This document shows positions 51,654-58,753 of a stretch of 64,000 nucleotides of DNA, one piece after another. The DNA comes from Sphaerisporangium viridialbum (GTDB taxonomy: Bacteria; Actinomycetota; Actinomycetes; Streptosporangiales; Streptosporangiaceae). The stretch is from positions 7,130,001 to 7,194,000 of the forward strand of contig NZ_CP187232.1 of NCBI RefSeq assembly GCF_049674955.1, in the 5' to 3' direction. How positions within the stretch are numbered: the stretch's first letter is position 1; each line of letters opens with the position of its first letter. The translations under genes and the position numbers were made by a program. The notes under the pieces were generated by a model. That model made no database searches and had not been told where the DNA came from. It saw only the letters and a list, made by a program, of their open reading frames with translations.

Positions 51654-51935
51654 ATGCCCACAGGACGGCATGCCGAGAGACGTACCGGCCGGCAGATGGT
51701 GCGGCGGCGGGACTGGGATCCGGAGGCGCGGGCGGCGGCGAGGGAGCTGGACGCCGGCGAGCCGAGGTGGACGATCTTCTACGGGCTCTGGAGCCGCCGG
51801 TACTACGCCATCGCGCACTGGCACGCGCGCAAGCCGCTGATCCTGGACGCTCGGCTGCTCGCCGAACTGCGGGAAATGATGCGTGAGGCCGAGCTGCCAG
51901 ACCTCACCAGTGAAGGCCGCTTCGTTGCTGTTTGA
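51654..51935 (+). CDS. Small conserved-type hypothetical protein (locus 1)
   Basis: 93 residues, ATG at 51654 with GGAGG 5 nt upstream. Basic N-terminus, then a small alpha/beta sequence (PRWTIFYGLWSRRYYAIAHW, ILDARLLAELREMMREAELP). No family recognised with confidence; similar-sized proteins accompany XRE/DUF397 loci in actinomycetes. Located between the XRE gene and the ATP-binding protein, so likely part of the same module. Confidence 0.7.
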   Translation: MPTGRHAERRTGRQMVRRRDWDPEARAAARELDAGEPRWTIFYGLWSRRYYAIAHWHARKPLILDARLLAELREMMREAELPDLTSEGRFVAV

Positions 51936-52029
51936 CGACAAATCACGCCCGCAACCCATCCCCATGAACAGCCCAAACCTGGACAGAGTAGGGTCTTCCG
52001 GGTCATATATGGCGCAGGCAAGGAAGAGA

Positions 52030-52512
52030 ATGATCGGCACCCCGGACGGTTATCGCGCCGTGCGTTGGGACATCCCCAGGGACCCCATGATCCTCCGAGA
52101 CGTCCGGAGCATGGTCCGGCAGACCCTCGTCAAGTGGCAGCTCGCCGGATCGAGTGATCTCGCCGATGACATCGTGCTGGCCACGACCGAGGTGCTGAGC
52201 AATGCCGTCCTGTACGGGCTGCCGCCGATCCAGCTGACGCTCCGGGTGACGGGGGAAACCCTGTCCGCCGAGGTGACCGACCGTGGGGCGGGACGGCCGG
52301 AGCGAAGCCCCGAGGACGACGATGCCGAGCACGGCCGGGGTCTGACCATCGTCGAGGCCCTCAGCGACGAGTGGGGCATCCTTCCCGACCGGTCCGGCAC
52401 CGGCAAGACCGTCTGGTTCCGCAAGAAGTGCCACCATCCGGCCGAAGAACCACCCGAAGGCGACCAGCCGGCAGAGACCCCCACCGCCCACAGCGCCGAC
52501 CCCCACCGCTGA
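52030..52512 (+). CDS. Anti-sigma-factor-like ATP-binding protein (locus 1)
   Basis: About 160 residues, HATPase_c_2 (RsbW/SpoIIAB-like): DIVLATTEVLSNAVLYGLPP (N-box), VTDRGAGRPERSP (G1) and HGRGLTIVEALSDEWGI (G2); then a Pro/Glu-rich tail. ATG at 52030 is preferred because AAGGA is 6 nt upstream; longer in-frame starts overlap the preceding gene. Expected either to bind a sigma factor or to act as a Ser kinase in the WhiJ-type module. Confidence 0.87.
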   Translation: MIGTPDGYRAVRWDIPRDPMILRDVRSMVRQTLVKWQLAGSSDLADDIVLATTEVLSNAVLYGLPPIQLTLRVTGETLSAEVTDRGAGRPERSPEDDDAEHGRGLTIVEALSDEWGILPDRSGTGKTVWFRKKCHHPAEEPPEGDQPAETPTAHSADPHR

Positions 52513-52605
52513 ACACCCCACCGACGCGGCGCCGGGAAAAGCCCACGTGAGCGGCAGGAAAGCGCCCCCGAGCGCAGGCCCCTGGTTGGGCGGAGGGGCC
52601 AGGGG

Positions 52606-53244
52606 TCATTCCGGCCAGGGGGAGGTTTGGATTACTTCTACGAAGTCGATGTGTTCGAAGCCGGGGACGAAGTGTTCGAGGACGTCGGCGTTGACCGTGC
52701 CGAAGGTGGTGTCGGGGCGGTCCTTGAAGCCGTCGGTGAAGGCGGCGAGGATCTGGCGCTTGAAGTCGGGGCGCGGGTGGGCGGCCGTGACCGCCGCGAT
52801 GTCCTCCGGGGCCAGTCTGTCGTAGCCGATGCCGAGGACGTCGGTCTCGACGCCGGCCGTCACGAGCGCGATCTCCGGTTCGAGCCGGTACGGCACCTCC
52901 GGGGTGGTGTGCAGCGCGATGGCCTCCCACACCTTGCGGATGTCCTCCTCCGGGAAACCGTGCGAGGCAAGGAAGCGGCGCGCCTCGTCGGCGCCGTCCA
53001 TCTCGAACCGCTGGTCAGTGCGCCGGTAGGTCTCGGTCAGCCCGAGGTCGTGGAACATCGCGCCGATGTAGAGCAGTTCCGGGTCGGCTTCGAGTCCGAG
53101 CAGCCGTCCTTGCAGCGTCCCGAACAGGTAGACCCGGCGCGAGTGGTCGTACAGCAGCGGGGGCGTCGCGTCCCGGACGAGCTGGGTGGCCTCGTCGGCG
53201 AGCGCCGAGTCCGGAATGGTGACGCCCGCGATCGTCTCGCTCAT
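52606..53244 (-). CDS. HD-domain protein (cyanamide-hydratase/phosphohydrolase-like)
   Basis: 212 residues. HD metal site His34 (DHSRRVYLFG), His65-Asp66 (AMFHDLGL) and later ALHTTPEVP; resembles the cyanamide hydratase/HD subfamily of actinomycetes and fungi. ATG at 53244 has GAGGAG 9 nt upstream. The frame is open a further 69 codons but that part has no recognisable domain. Substrate unknown. Confidence 0.82.
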   Translation of the reverse strand: MSETIAGVTIPDSALADEATQLVRDATPPLLYDHSRRVYLFGTLQGRLLGLEADPELLYIGAMFHDLGLTETYRRTDQRFEMDGADEARRFLASHGFPEEDIRKVWEAIALHTTPEVPYRLEPEIALVTAGVETDVLGIGYDRLAPEDIAAVTAAHPRPDFKRQILAAFTDGFKDRPDTTFGTVNADVLEHFVPGFEHIDFVEVIQTSPWPE

Positions 53245-53592
53245 CTCAGTGGTCTCCTCGCAGGTCAGGCATGGGCTGCGTGTCCTTGGCGAGTCCACTT
53301 CCCGCAACCGCTCATGAAGGAGTGAGTGCCCCGTCCCGGGGCCATGCTGTCTCCAGAAACGGACAAGACCCTCTGAGGTGAGGCCAACGCGCTCGTAGTC
53401 AACGGTCAGCCGGTGCGGCTCCGCGCCCCTGTCGCTGATCGCCCAGGCCATGCCGCCCCGGTCACCGGCCCCCCTTGTAGGCGCAGGTGCCGCCGCGCAC
53501 CCGGTACGCGCGGACTTCCCCGGAGCGGGACCGGCGACCTACTCTGTAGCAAGCGCTTGGTCGCACAACTGGAAGCCACAGAGGAGACCGCA
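53245..53592. other. Gene-free divergent region between the HD-domain and LLM genes
   Basis: Holds the LLM promoter and the CAAG/CTTG operator. An open minus-strand extension of the HD gene crosses it, with some protein-like sequence (LTSEGLVRFWRQHG), but lacks a ribosome-binding site; it may be a decayed gene fragment. Otherwise nothing recognisable. Confidence 0.5.
53548..53561. promoter_or_regulatory. CAAG/CTTG palindromic operator upstream of the LLM oxidoreductase gene
   Basis: AGCAAGCGCTTGGT, identical to 36355-36368. A -10-like TACTCT (53540-53545) precedes it by 2 bp, so the site covers the transcription start, a repressor position. The gene start is 31 bp further on. Confidence 0.6.
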
Positions 53593-54507
53593 GTGAAGAG
53601 GCCGTTCCGGTTCGCCGCCGTCATCCGCGAGGCCGAGACCGCCAAGTCCTGGGCGGACAAGGCCCGGCGCCTGGAGGACTCCGGTTTCGACGTGCTGCTC
53701 GTCCCCGACCACCTGGTCGGCCCGAGGTTCGCCCCCGTCGCCGCGATGACGGCCGCCGCCTGCGCGACCACCCGCCTCCGCGTCGGCACGCTGGTGTTCG
53801 CCAACGACTTCCGGCACCCCGCCGTGCTCGCCAAGGAGACCGCGACTATCGACGTGCTCTCCGAGGGCCGCCTGGAGGTCGGCCTCGGCACCGGCTGGAT
53901 GGCGGCCGACTACACCGCCGCAGGGCTCACCCTCGACCCGCCCGGCGTGCGGATCGACCGGCTCGCCGAGGGAATGGCCGTGCTCAAGGGCCTCTGGGCC
54001 GACGGGCCGTTCACCTTCGAGGGCGAGCACTACCGGATCACCGGCCTCGACCAGCGGCCCAAGCCCGTGCAGCGGCCCCACCCCAAGATCGTGCTCGGTG
54101 GCGGCGGGCCGCGCGTGCTGAGGCTCGCGGCGCGGGAGGCCGACGTGATCAACCTGACCATGCGGGTACGCGCCGACGGCGGAGGCCCCGACCGCTCCGA
54201 CGCGGGCCTGGACGCGTTCCTCAAGAAGATCGACATCGTCCGTACGGCAGCGGGAGAGCGGTACGACGCGATCGAGCTCGGCACCAGCGTCCTGCAGGTC
54301 GGCGTCCGCAAGCAGGAGGCCGCGTGGAGCGCCGCCGACTCCAGCCGGCAGGACGAGACCCCCCAGGTGCTGCTGGGCTCGCACGACGAGATCGTGGAGA
54401 AGCTCCGCCGCTGGCGCGACGAGCACGACCTCTCGTACTTCGTCCTGCACAACGAGCCCGACCTGGACGCCTTCACCCCGATCGTCGAGGAGCTCGCCGG
54501 ACGGTAG
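53593..54507 (+). CDS. LLM-class F420-dependent oxidoreductase
   Basis: 304 residues, luciferase-like TIM barrel: GFDVLLVPDHLVGPRFAP, TTRLRVGTLVFANDFRHP, GRLEVGLGTGWMAADY and KIVLGGGGPRVLRLAAREAD. This subgroup generally uses coenzyme F420 rather than FMN. GTG at 53593 has GAGGAG 6 nt upstream. Carries the shared operator, so it belongs to the putative KstR2-like regulon. Substrate unknown; the phosphatase downstream may be co-transcribed. Confidence 0.9.
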   Translation: MKRPFRFAAVIREAETAKSWADKARRLEDSGFDVLLVPDHLVGPRFAPVAAMTAAACATTRLRVGTLVFANDFRHPAVLAKETATIDVLSEGRLEVGLGTGWMAADYTAAGLTLDPPGVRIDRLAEGMAVLKGLWADGPFTFEGEHYRITGLDQRPKPVQRPHPKIVLGGGGPRVLRLAAREADVINLTMRVRADGGGPDRSDAGLDAFLKKIDIVRTAAGERYDAIELGTSVLQVGVRKQEAAWSAADSSRQDETPQVLLGSHDEIVEKLRRWRDEHDLSYFVLHNEPDLDAFTPIVEELAGR

Positions 54508-54520
54508 ATGATTGTGCGAT

Positions 54521-55117
54521 ATGGACGAGCTCATTCTTCTGCGCCACGGAGAGACCGAGTGGAGCCGCGACGGCCGGCACACCGGGCGCACCGATCTCCC
54601 GCTCACGCCCAAGGGTGAGGAGCAGGCCCGCGCGCTCGCGCCCGCGCTGAAGGACAAGAGCTTCTCGCTCGTCCTCGTCAGCCCCGCGCTCCGGGCCCGG
54701 AGTACGGCGGAGCTCGCCGGGATAACCGAGTACGAGCTCGACGCGAACCTCTGGGAGTGGGACTACGGAGGTTACGAGGGCATCACCACGCCCGACATCA
54801 GGAAGCGGCGTCCCGGCTGGTACCTGTGGCGCGACGGCGTGATCCCCGGCGACGCCGAGCATCCGGGCGAGACCATCGAGCAGGTCGCCGAGCGCGCCGA
54901 CAAGGTGATCGCCCGGGTTCTGCGGGCCGAGGGCACCGTCGTGCTGGTCTCGCACGGGCACTTCCTGCGCGTCCTCACCGCCCGCTGGCTCGGCCTGCCC
55001 CCGCAGGACGGCCGCTGCTTCAAGCTCGACACCGGCACCATCTCCGTACTGGGCTTCGAGCATGAGGAGCACGCCGTCGCGCGCTGGAACGCGCCCGTCT
55101 CCGAGCCGCCCATCTAG
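54521..55117 (+). CDS. Histidine-phosphatase-family protein
   Basis: 198 residues. RHG motif at Arg8-His9-Gly10-Glu11 (LLRHGETEW), SPALRARSTAELAG, GGYEGITTPDI and second catalytic His in LVSHGHFLRV: the phosphoglycerate-mutase-like broad phosphatase type. ATG at 54521 gives the standard N-terminus; a GTG at 54512 is possible. Starts 14 bp after the LLM gene, likely the same transcript. Confidence 0.9.
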   Translation: MDELILLRHGETEWSRDGRHTGRTDLPLTPKGEEQARALAPALKDKSFSLVLVSPALRARSTAELAGITEYELDANLWEWDYGGYEGITTPDIRKRRPGWYLWRDGVIPGDAEHPGETIEQVAERADKVIARVLRAEGTVVLVSHGHFLRVLTARWLGLPPQDGRCFKLDTGTISVLGFEHEEHAVARWNAPVSEPPI

Positions 55118-55166
55118 GGCGGCGGACCGAAGCCCCAAGGATGGAGAACCGCCGCCCCGGGCGGCT
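55117..55166. terminator. Probable bidirectional terminator
   Basis: GGGCGGCGG (55117-55125) can pair with CCGCCGCCC (55149-55157), and GCCGCCC...GGGCGGC forms an alternative stem directly after. Situated between two convergent genes; no U-tract. Confidence 0.5.
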
Positions 55167-55922
55167 TCAGGGGGCGAGGCGGGAGCCGGGGAAGGGCGCG
55201 AGCAGCGTCTCACGCCAGGGTCCGTCCAGGAACTCCCGCGCCCGCTTCCGCCAGTCGAGCAGCCGCCCGTCGGCCGCCACCTCGTCGTCCAGGCCGAGCG
55301 CGGCGTCCCTGGCCCGCTGGGTGGCCAGGTGGTCGTCCAGGGACATGCCCCAGATCGTGACGACCTCGGTGTCGCAGAACAGCACCTCGTACAGGCCGAC
55401 GAGCCGGTGGCCGTGGTCGGCGAGGACGGGGGCCCGCTCGTCCTTCACTGCGGCGAGGTAGTCGAGGGCCGCTCCCGGCCGCACCTGGGCGCTCTCGAAC
55501 AGGTAGAACGGCGCCGCGTACCCCTCGGCGAGCAGGTCCGCGACGGCGGGGCTGCCGCCGGCGGCGCCGAGGGGGCGTGAGAAGGCCGAGAACCGCAGGT
55601 CGTCGATGTCGGACAGGAAAAGCCTGTCGTCGACGCCGTCGTAGATGTTCATCATCTGGCGCCAGCCGCCGTCCCAGCCGCCGTGACAGTCCCACAGCGT
55701 GACGGCCTTGAACTGTTGGTGTCCGGTGATGCCCACCGCGTAGAAGGCCCCGACGAGGTCGATCTCCCGCGAACGGATGGACAGGCCCTTGGTCAGCTCG
55801 GGGCGGTCGAGCCGCTCGTCCTCCTTCTTGTACCTGGTCAGCCAGGTGAGGTACTCAAGCGGCTTGCGTGAGTTCATCGGCCGGAAGTCGACCTCTTCGA
55901 TCAGATAGATCCCACGGCGCAT
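55167..55922 (-). CDS. NIPSNAP/dimeric-barrel-like hypothetical protein
   Basis: 251 residues; no catalytic motif recognised. The C-terminal half (PAVADLLAEGYAAPFYLFES; YLAAVKDERAPVLADHGHRL; VVTIWGMSLDDHLATQRARD) has the rhythm of NIPSNAP/ferredoxin-like barrels, and the N-terminal half may be a second copy (YAVGITGHQQFKAVTLWDCH). ATG has GGGGAGG 5 nt upstream. Its promoter carries the CAAG/CTTG palindrome. NIPSNAP genes often accompany lipid or sterol catabolism, which would fit, but this is inference. Confidence 0.6.
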   Translation of the reverse strand: MRRGIYLIEEVDFRPMNSRKPLEYLTWLTRYKKEDERLDRPELTKGLSIRSREIDLVGAFYAVGITGHQQFKAVTLWDCHGGWDGGWRQMMNIYDGVDDRLFLSDIDDLRFSAFSRPLGAAGGSPAVADLLAEGYAAPFYLFESAQVRPGAALDYLAAVKDERAPVLADHGHRLVGLYEVLFCDTEVVTIWGMSLDDHLATQRARDAALGLDDEVAADGRLLDWRKRAREFLDGPWRETLLAPFPGSRLAP

Positions 55923-55936
55923 CGAGACCTCCCCTA

Positions 55937-55954
55937 ACCAAGCTAACGCTTGGT
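55937..55954. promoter_or_regulatory. CAAG/CTTG palindrome (longer spacer) upstream of the NIPSNAP-like gene
   Basis: ACCAAGC-TAAC-GCTTGGT, perfect 7-bp arms around 4 bp. On the minus strand it follows a -10-like TAGTCT (55958-55963) by 3 bp, the same arrangement as at the LLM gene. Spacing between half-sites is 4 bp wider than at the other three sites. Confidence 0.5.
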
Positions 55955-56089
55955 CGAAGACTAGCCTCGGCGCGGCAGCCGTACAAGAAGCCGTGAACGC
56001 ACAGGACGATCAACGGAGGAACCGGAAGAGCAGACCTGCCGCCGGACCGGTCTCGCCAGGCCGGCCGGGCCGCGGCCGCCGGAGACCGG

Positions 56090-56362
56090 TCAGCCGGCGA
56101 CGGCCTGAGGCTGGGGGCCTCGGCCGGTCAGCCATTCGAGGACCCTGTGGTGACCCCGGCGGGCGTCCTCGAAGTGACCCCAGCGCCAGTATCTCGGCTG
56201 GTCCCTGACTCCCGTCACCCATGTGCGGTAGGACACGGGACGGGCGCCGTCCTCCTCGGTGGAGGCCGCGGACGCGACGCCGTACGTACGGATCACGACG
56301 CGGCCCCCTGGTGCGAACAGCACGTCGTCGGCTACGGGATAGAGAGTCATCTGGTCCAGCAT
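56090..56362 (-). CDS. Small hypothetical protein (locus 2)
   Basis: About 90 residues from ATG at 56362, with GGGGG 6-7 nt upstream; a TTG at 56401 opens the same frame. Sequence is mixed beta/alpha with many aromatics (VVIRTYGVASAASTEEDGAR; YRTWVTGVRDQPRYWRWGHF). I do not recognise a family. Same strand and 120 bp after the DUF397 gene of locus 2. Confidence 0.5.
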   Translation of the reverse strand: MLDQMTLYPVADDVLFAPGGRVVIRTYGVASAASTEEDGARPVSYRTWVTGVRDQPRYWRWGHFEDARRGHHRVLEWLTGRGPQPQAVAG

Positions 56363-56481
56363 CACGGCCCCCACGAGAATCTCAGGAAGTGGACGGACCA
56401 AGTCTGCCGGATCGATGAACGACCCCGGTTACGCGATCAGCGCTCTCCGGTTAACCGGACTCGCGATATGTGAACAGGATG

Positions 56482-56718
56482 TTACGCGACCAGATTGTCG
56501 AACTCGCCGTCCTTGACGCCGAGCACGAGCGCCCGGATCTCGTCTCGGGTGTAGATGAGGGCTGGACCGTCCGGGAAGCGCGAGTTCCGGACGGCGACGC
56601 CCCCGTCGGGGAGTTTGGCAAGCTCGACGCAGTTACCCTGCGAGTTGCTGTGAACACTCTTTCGCCACGCGACGCCGGTTAGGCTCGTGGCCGGCATTCC
56701 GTTATACGGCTGGTTCAT
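56482..56718 (-). CDS. DUF397 protein (locus 2)
   Basis: 78 residues, DUF397 core VAWRKSVHSNSQGNCVELAK, VAVRNSRFPDGPALIYTRDE. It starts immediately after the stop of the XRE gene (adjacent codons), so the pair is co-translated. Paralogous to 50365-50580. Confidence 0.94.
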   Translation of the reverse strand: MNQPYNGMPATSLTGVAWRKSVHSNSQGNCVELAKLPDGGVAVRNSRFPDGPALIYTRDEIRALVLGVKDGEFDNLVA

Positions 56719-57585
56719 CTAGGTCTCTCTAAGTATGTCGCCGAGTATCTCGGCAGTGCCCCCGGGAGTTGTGCTCTCGATGCACAGCTGTTCCATGGCG
56801 GTGAGGTACGGATCGATGTCCTCACGTTTGTCCAGGTACAGGGCACCCCACAGCTGCTCGACGTAGACCACGTCCGACAGGTCGGACTCTGGAAAACGCA
56901 GGATGGTGAACGCTCCACCCTCGGCCGCATGCATGCCGAACTGGAACGGCATCACCTGCAATGTGATGGTCGGCAGGCTCGCGACCGCCATCAGGTGCTG
57001 CAGCTGCTCATACATGATCTCCTTGCCGCCGATGGGCCGCCTCAGCGCGGCCTCGTCGATGACAGCCCAGAGTTTCGGTCCGTCCTCACGGGTGAGACGT
57101 TCCTGCCGCTGCATGCGCAGATGCACACGACGCTCGATCTCCTCGTCCGCGACGTCCGGGTACCCGAGCCTGATTACCGTCCGGGCGTACGCGGCGGTCT
57201 GCAGGAGACCTGGTACGAACTGCACCTCGTAGGTGCGGATCACCGAGGCCGCCTCTTCCAGCCCGACGTACGTCGAGAACCATGTGGGAAGCAGGTCGCT
57301 GTATTTGTGCCACCATCCGGGAGTATTGGCCTCACGGACCATCTCGAGCAGCCCACGGCGGTCGGCGTCGTCGTTGACGCCGTAGAGCGTGAGCAGGTCC
57401 TCGACATCACGTGTCTTGAACCCGACCCGTCCGAGCTCCATCCGGCTGATCTTGGACTCCGAGGCGCGGATGTGGAATCCCGCGACCTCACGGGTTAGCC
57501 CGCGTTCCTCACGCAGCCTGCGTAGGCTGGCGCCCAACATGATGCGCCGAACCGTTGAGCCGGAACCAGGCGGGTCGATGGACAC
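56719..57585 (-). CDS. WhiJ-like XRE regulator with DUF5753 domain (locus 2)
   Basis: 288 residues: HTH (MLGASLRRLREERGLTREVA, SESKISRMELGRVG) and DUF5753 (VQFVPGLLQTAAYARTVIRL; LWAVIDEAALRRPIGGKEIM). GTG at 57585 is chosen for GGAGG 7 nt upstream; the frame extends 10 codons more. Divergent from the ATP-binding gene across a region packed with TTGCAC hexamers, which are candidate binding sites for it. Confidence 0.93.
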   Translation of the reverse strand: MSIDPPGSGSTVRRIMLGASLRRLREERGLTREVAGFHIRASESKISRMELGRVGFKTRDVEDLLTLYGVNDDADRRGLLEMVREANTPGWWHKYSDLLPTWFSTYVGLEEAASVIRTYEVQFVPGLLQTAAYARTVIRLGYPDVADEEIERRVHLRMQRQERLTREDGPKLWAVIDEAALRRPIGGKEIMYEQLQHLMAVASLPTITLQVMPFQFGMHAAEGGAFTILRFPESDLSDVVYVEQLWGALYLDKREDIDPYLTAMEQLCIESTTPGGTAEILGDILRET

Positions 57586-57678
57586 GTGCTTTCCTCCGGT
57601 TGTGGACTGGTTCACAGTCTGTCAAAGATCGCGCGTGAGGGCCCCCTTCGGTCTTACTCCCTTGGCCAACCGTAGCGG

Positions 57679-57751
57679 TTGCACGGGTCTTCTGCACGTG
57701 CATTCGCTCTTGCACCTGCACAGGAGTTTGCACCAAGATGATCTCGTGCAC
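57679..57751. repeat. TTGCAC direct-repeat element at the WhiJ-like locus 2 (copy B)
   Basis: TTGCAC or one-base variants start at 57679, 57692, 57698, 57710, 57716, 57728 and 57746. From 57692 onward all offsets are multiples of 6 bp, and the pattern over about 40 bp matches copy A inside pucR. The array ends in the GTG start of the ATP-binding gene, overlapping its expected promoter, hence likely regulatory here. Confidence 0.55.
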
Positions 57752-58267
57752 TCCACGGACCTGACACGTGGGCAAACCCAGTGGTCGGCCAACGATTGGT
57801 GGCCTCCCGCCGGCTGGTGGCCCAACCCAGCGCGCGACCTCACGCCCCCTGGAGCCGGCACGTCCAGTGCCACCTTCGTGCTTCCCCCACGGGCCGAATC
57901 CGTACATTCGGCCCGCAGCTTCGCCGCCGGATGCCTCCTCGGCTGGAGCATGGGCGACATCGTGGAGGACATGGAGCTGATCGTGTCCGAGCTCGCCACC
58001 AACGCGCTCCGCCACGGCCTGGTGCTCGACTCCCGGAACCTCCGGCGAAGCGGCCGCGAGCCCATCCGCATGTCGATGATCCGCAGGGACTCCCTCGTGA
58101 CCTGCGTCTTCGCCGACCCCGGCTCGGCGGCGCCCGTGCTGCGCCACCCCTCGCCGCTGGAGCCCGGCGGCATGGGGCTGCACATCGTGGAGTCGATGAG
58201 CGTGCGATGGGGCTGGAACCCCCTGCTCCCGTGCGGCAAGGTCGTCTGGGCCGTGCTAAAGAGCTGA
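57746..58267 (+). CDS. Anti-sigma-factor-like ATP-binding protein (locus 2)
   Basis: About 173 residues, HATPase_c_2: MELIVSELATNALRHGLVLD (N-box), CVFADPGSAAPVLR (degenerate G1, lacking DxGxG) and GGMGLHIVESMSVRWGWNP (G2). N-terminal region Trp/Pro-rich (NDWWPPAGWWPNPA). The start is uncertain: GTG at 57746 is used, but the frame stays open upstream through the TTGCAC array, where it would read Leu-His/Val-His repeats. Pairs with the divergent WhiJ-like regulator and DUF397 gene. Confidence 0.82.
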   Translation: MHSTDLTRGQTQWSANDWWPPAGWWPNPARDLTPPGAGTSSATFVLPPRAESVHSARSFAAGCLLGWSMGDIVEDMELIVSELATNALRHGLVLDSRNLRRSGREPIRMSMIRRDSLVTCVFADPGSAAPVLRHPSPLEPGGMGLHIVESMSVRWGWNPLLPCGKVVWAVLKS

Positions 58268-58753
58268 CCTCTCCGGCGAGGGAGACCCCGGAGAGTGACC
58301 ACCTGGTGAGGATGCCGTCACATCACCGAAGTCGCCAAGCTTTTCCGCGTTGGATGCCATACTCAAACAAATCGAACAGCTCGGCCGCGCCGTCGAAGGA
58401 TCCTCGGCGGGCGCGCCGGGCGGTTCGCGGAACACATACACATGACAAGCCGACTCACCTACAGCGGCAACGGCGCCGCGACGCCCGTGACGCGGCAGGC
58501 GGCCCTCCCCGGCCTGCCCGACGAGCTCGTCACGGATCCCCTGACGTGCCCTCCGGCCTCCCGACCTCCTGCGGGGTCAACTCGCAGCTGACTGGCCCCC
58601 AGAGCGCGCCCTGCTCGTACAGATCCGCGGAGAAGATGTTGATCTCGGGACTCATTGATTCCGGTTCTATTCTGCTACGTCGATCCCGCCGGGCGGGTGC
58701 TCTGCATTACGGTGGCTTCTTGGTGACTCCCGCGAGACCTTCGAGAGACTGTG
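58268..58753. other. Gene-free region upstream of the helicase-associated gene
   Basis: No well-supported gene. Two short frames were considered: one of about 31 codons in the stretch before 58440, whose sequence looks helical (LDAILKQIEQLGRAVEGSSA) but has only a TTG and no ribosome-binding site, and one of 49 codons at 58442-58591. Either could be remnants of a small developmental-locus gene. The right end holds the promoter of the following gene. Confidence 0.45.

Noticed and set aside
53245..53451. N-terminal extension of the HD-domain protein by 69 residues
   Set aside because: The internal ATG at 53244 has a good ribosome-binding site, and the extension has no known domain and approaches the divergent promoter.
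58442..58591. A 49-codon ORF between the ATP-binding and helicase-associated genes
   Set aside because: No ribosome-binding site, no recognisable domain, composition rich in Pro/Ser/Arg; kept only as a note.
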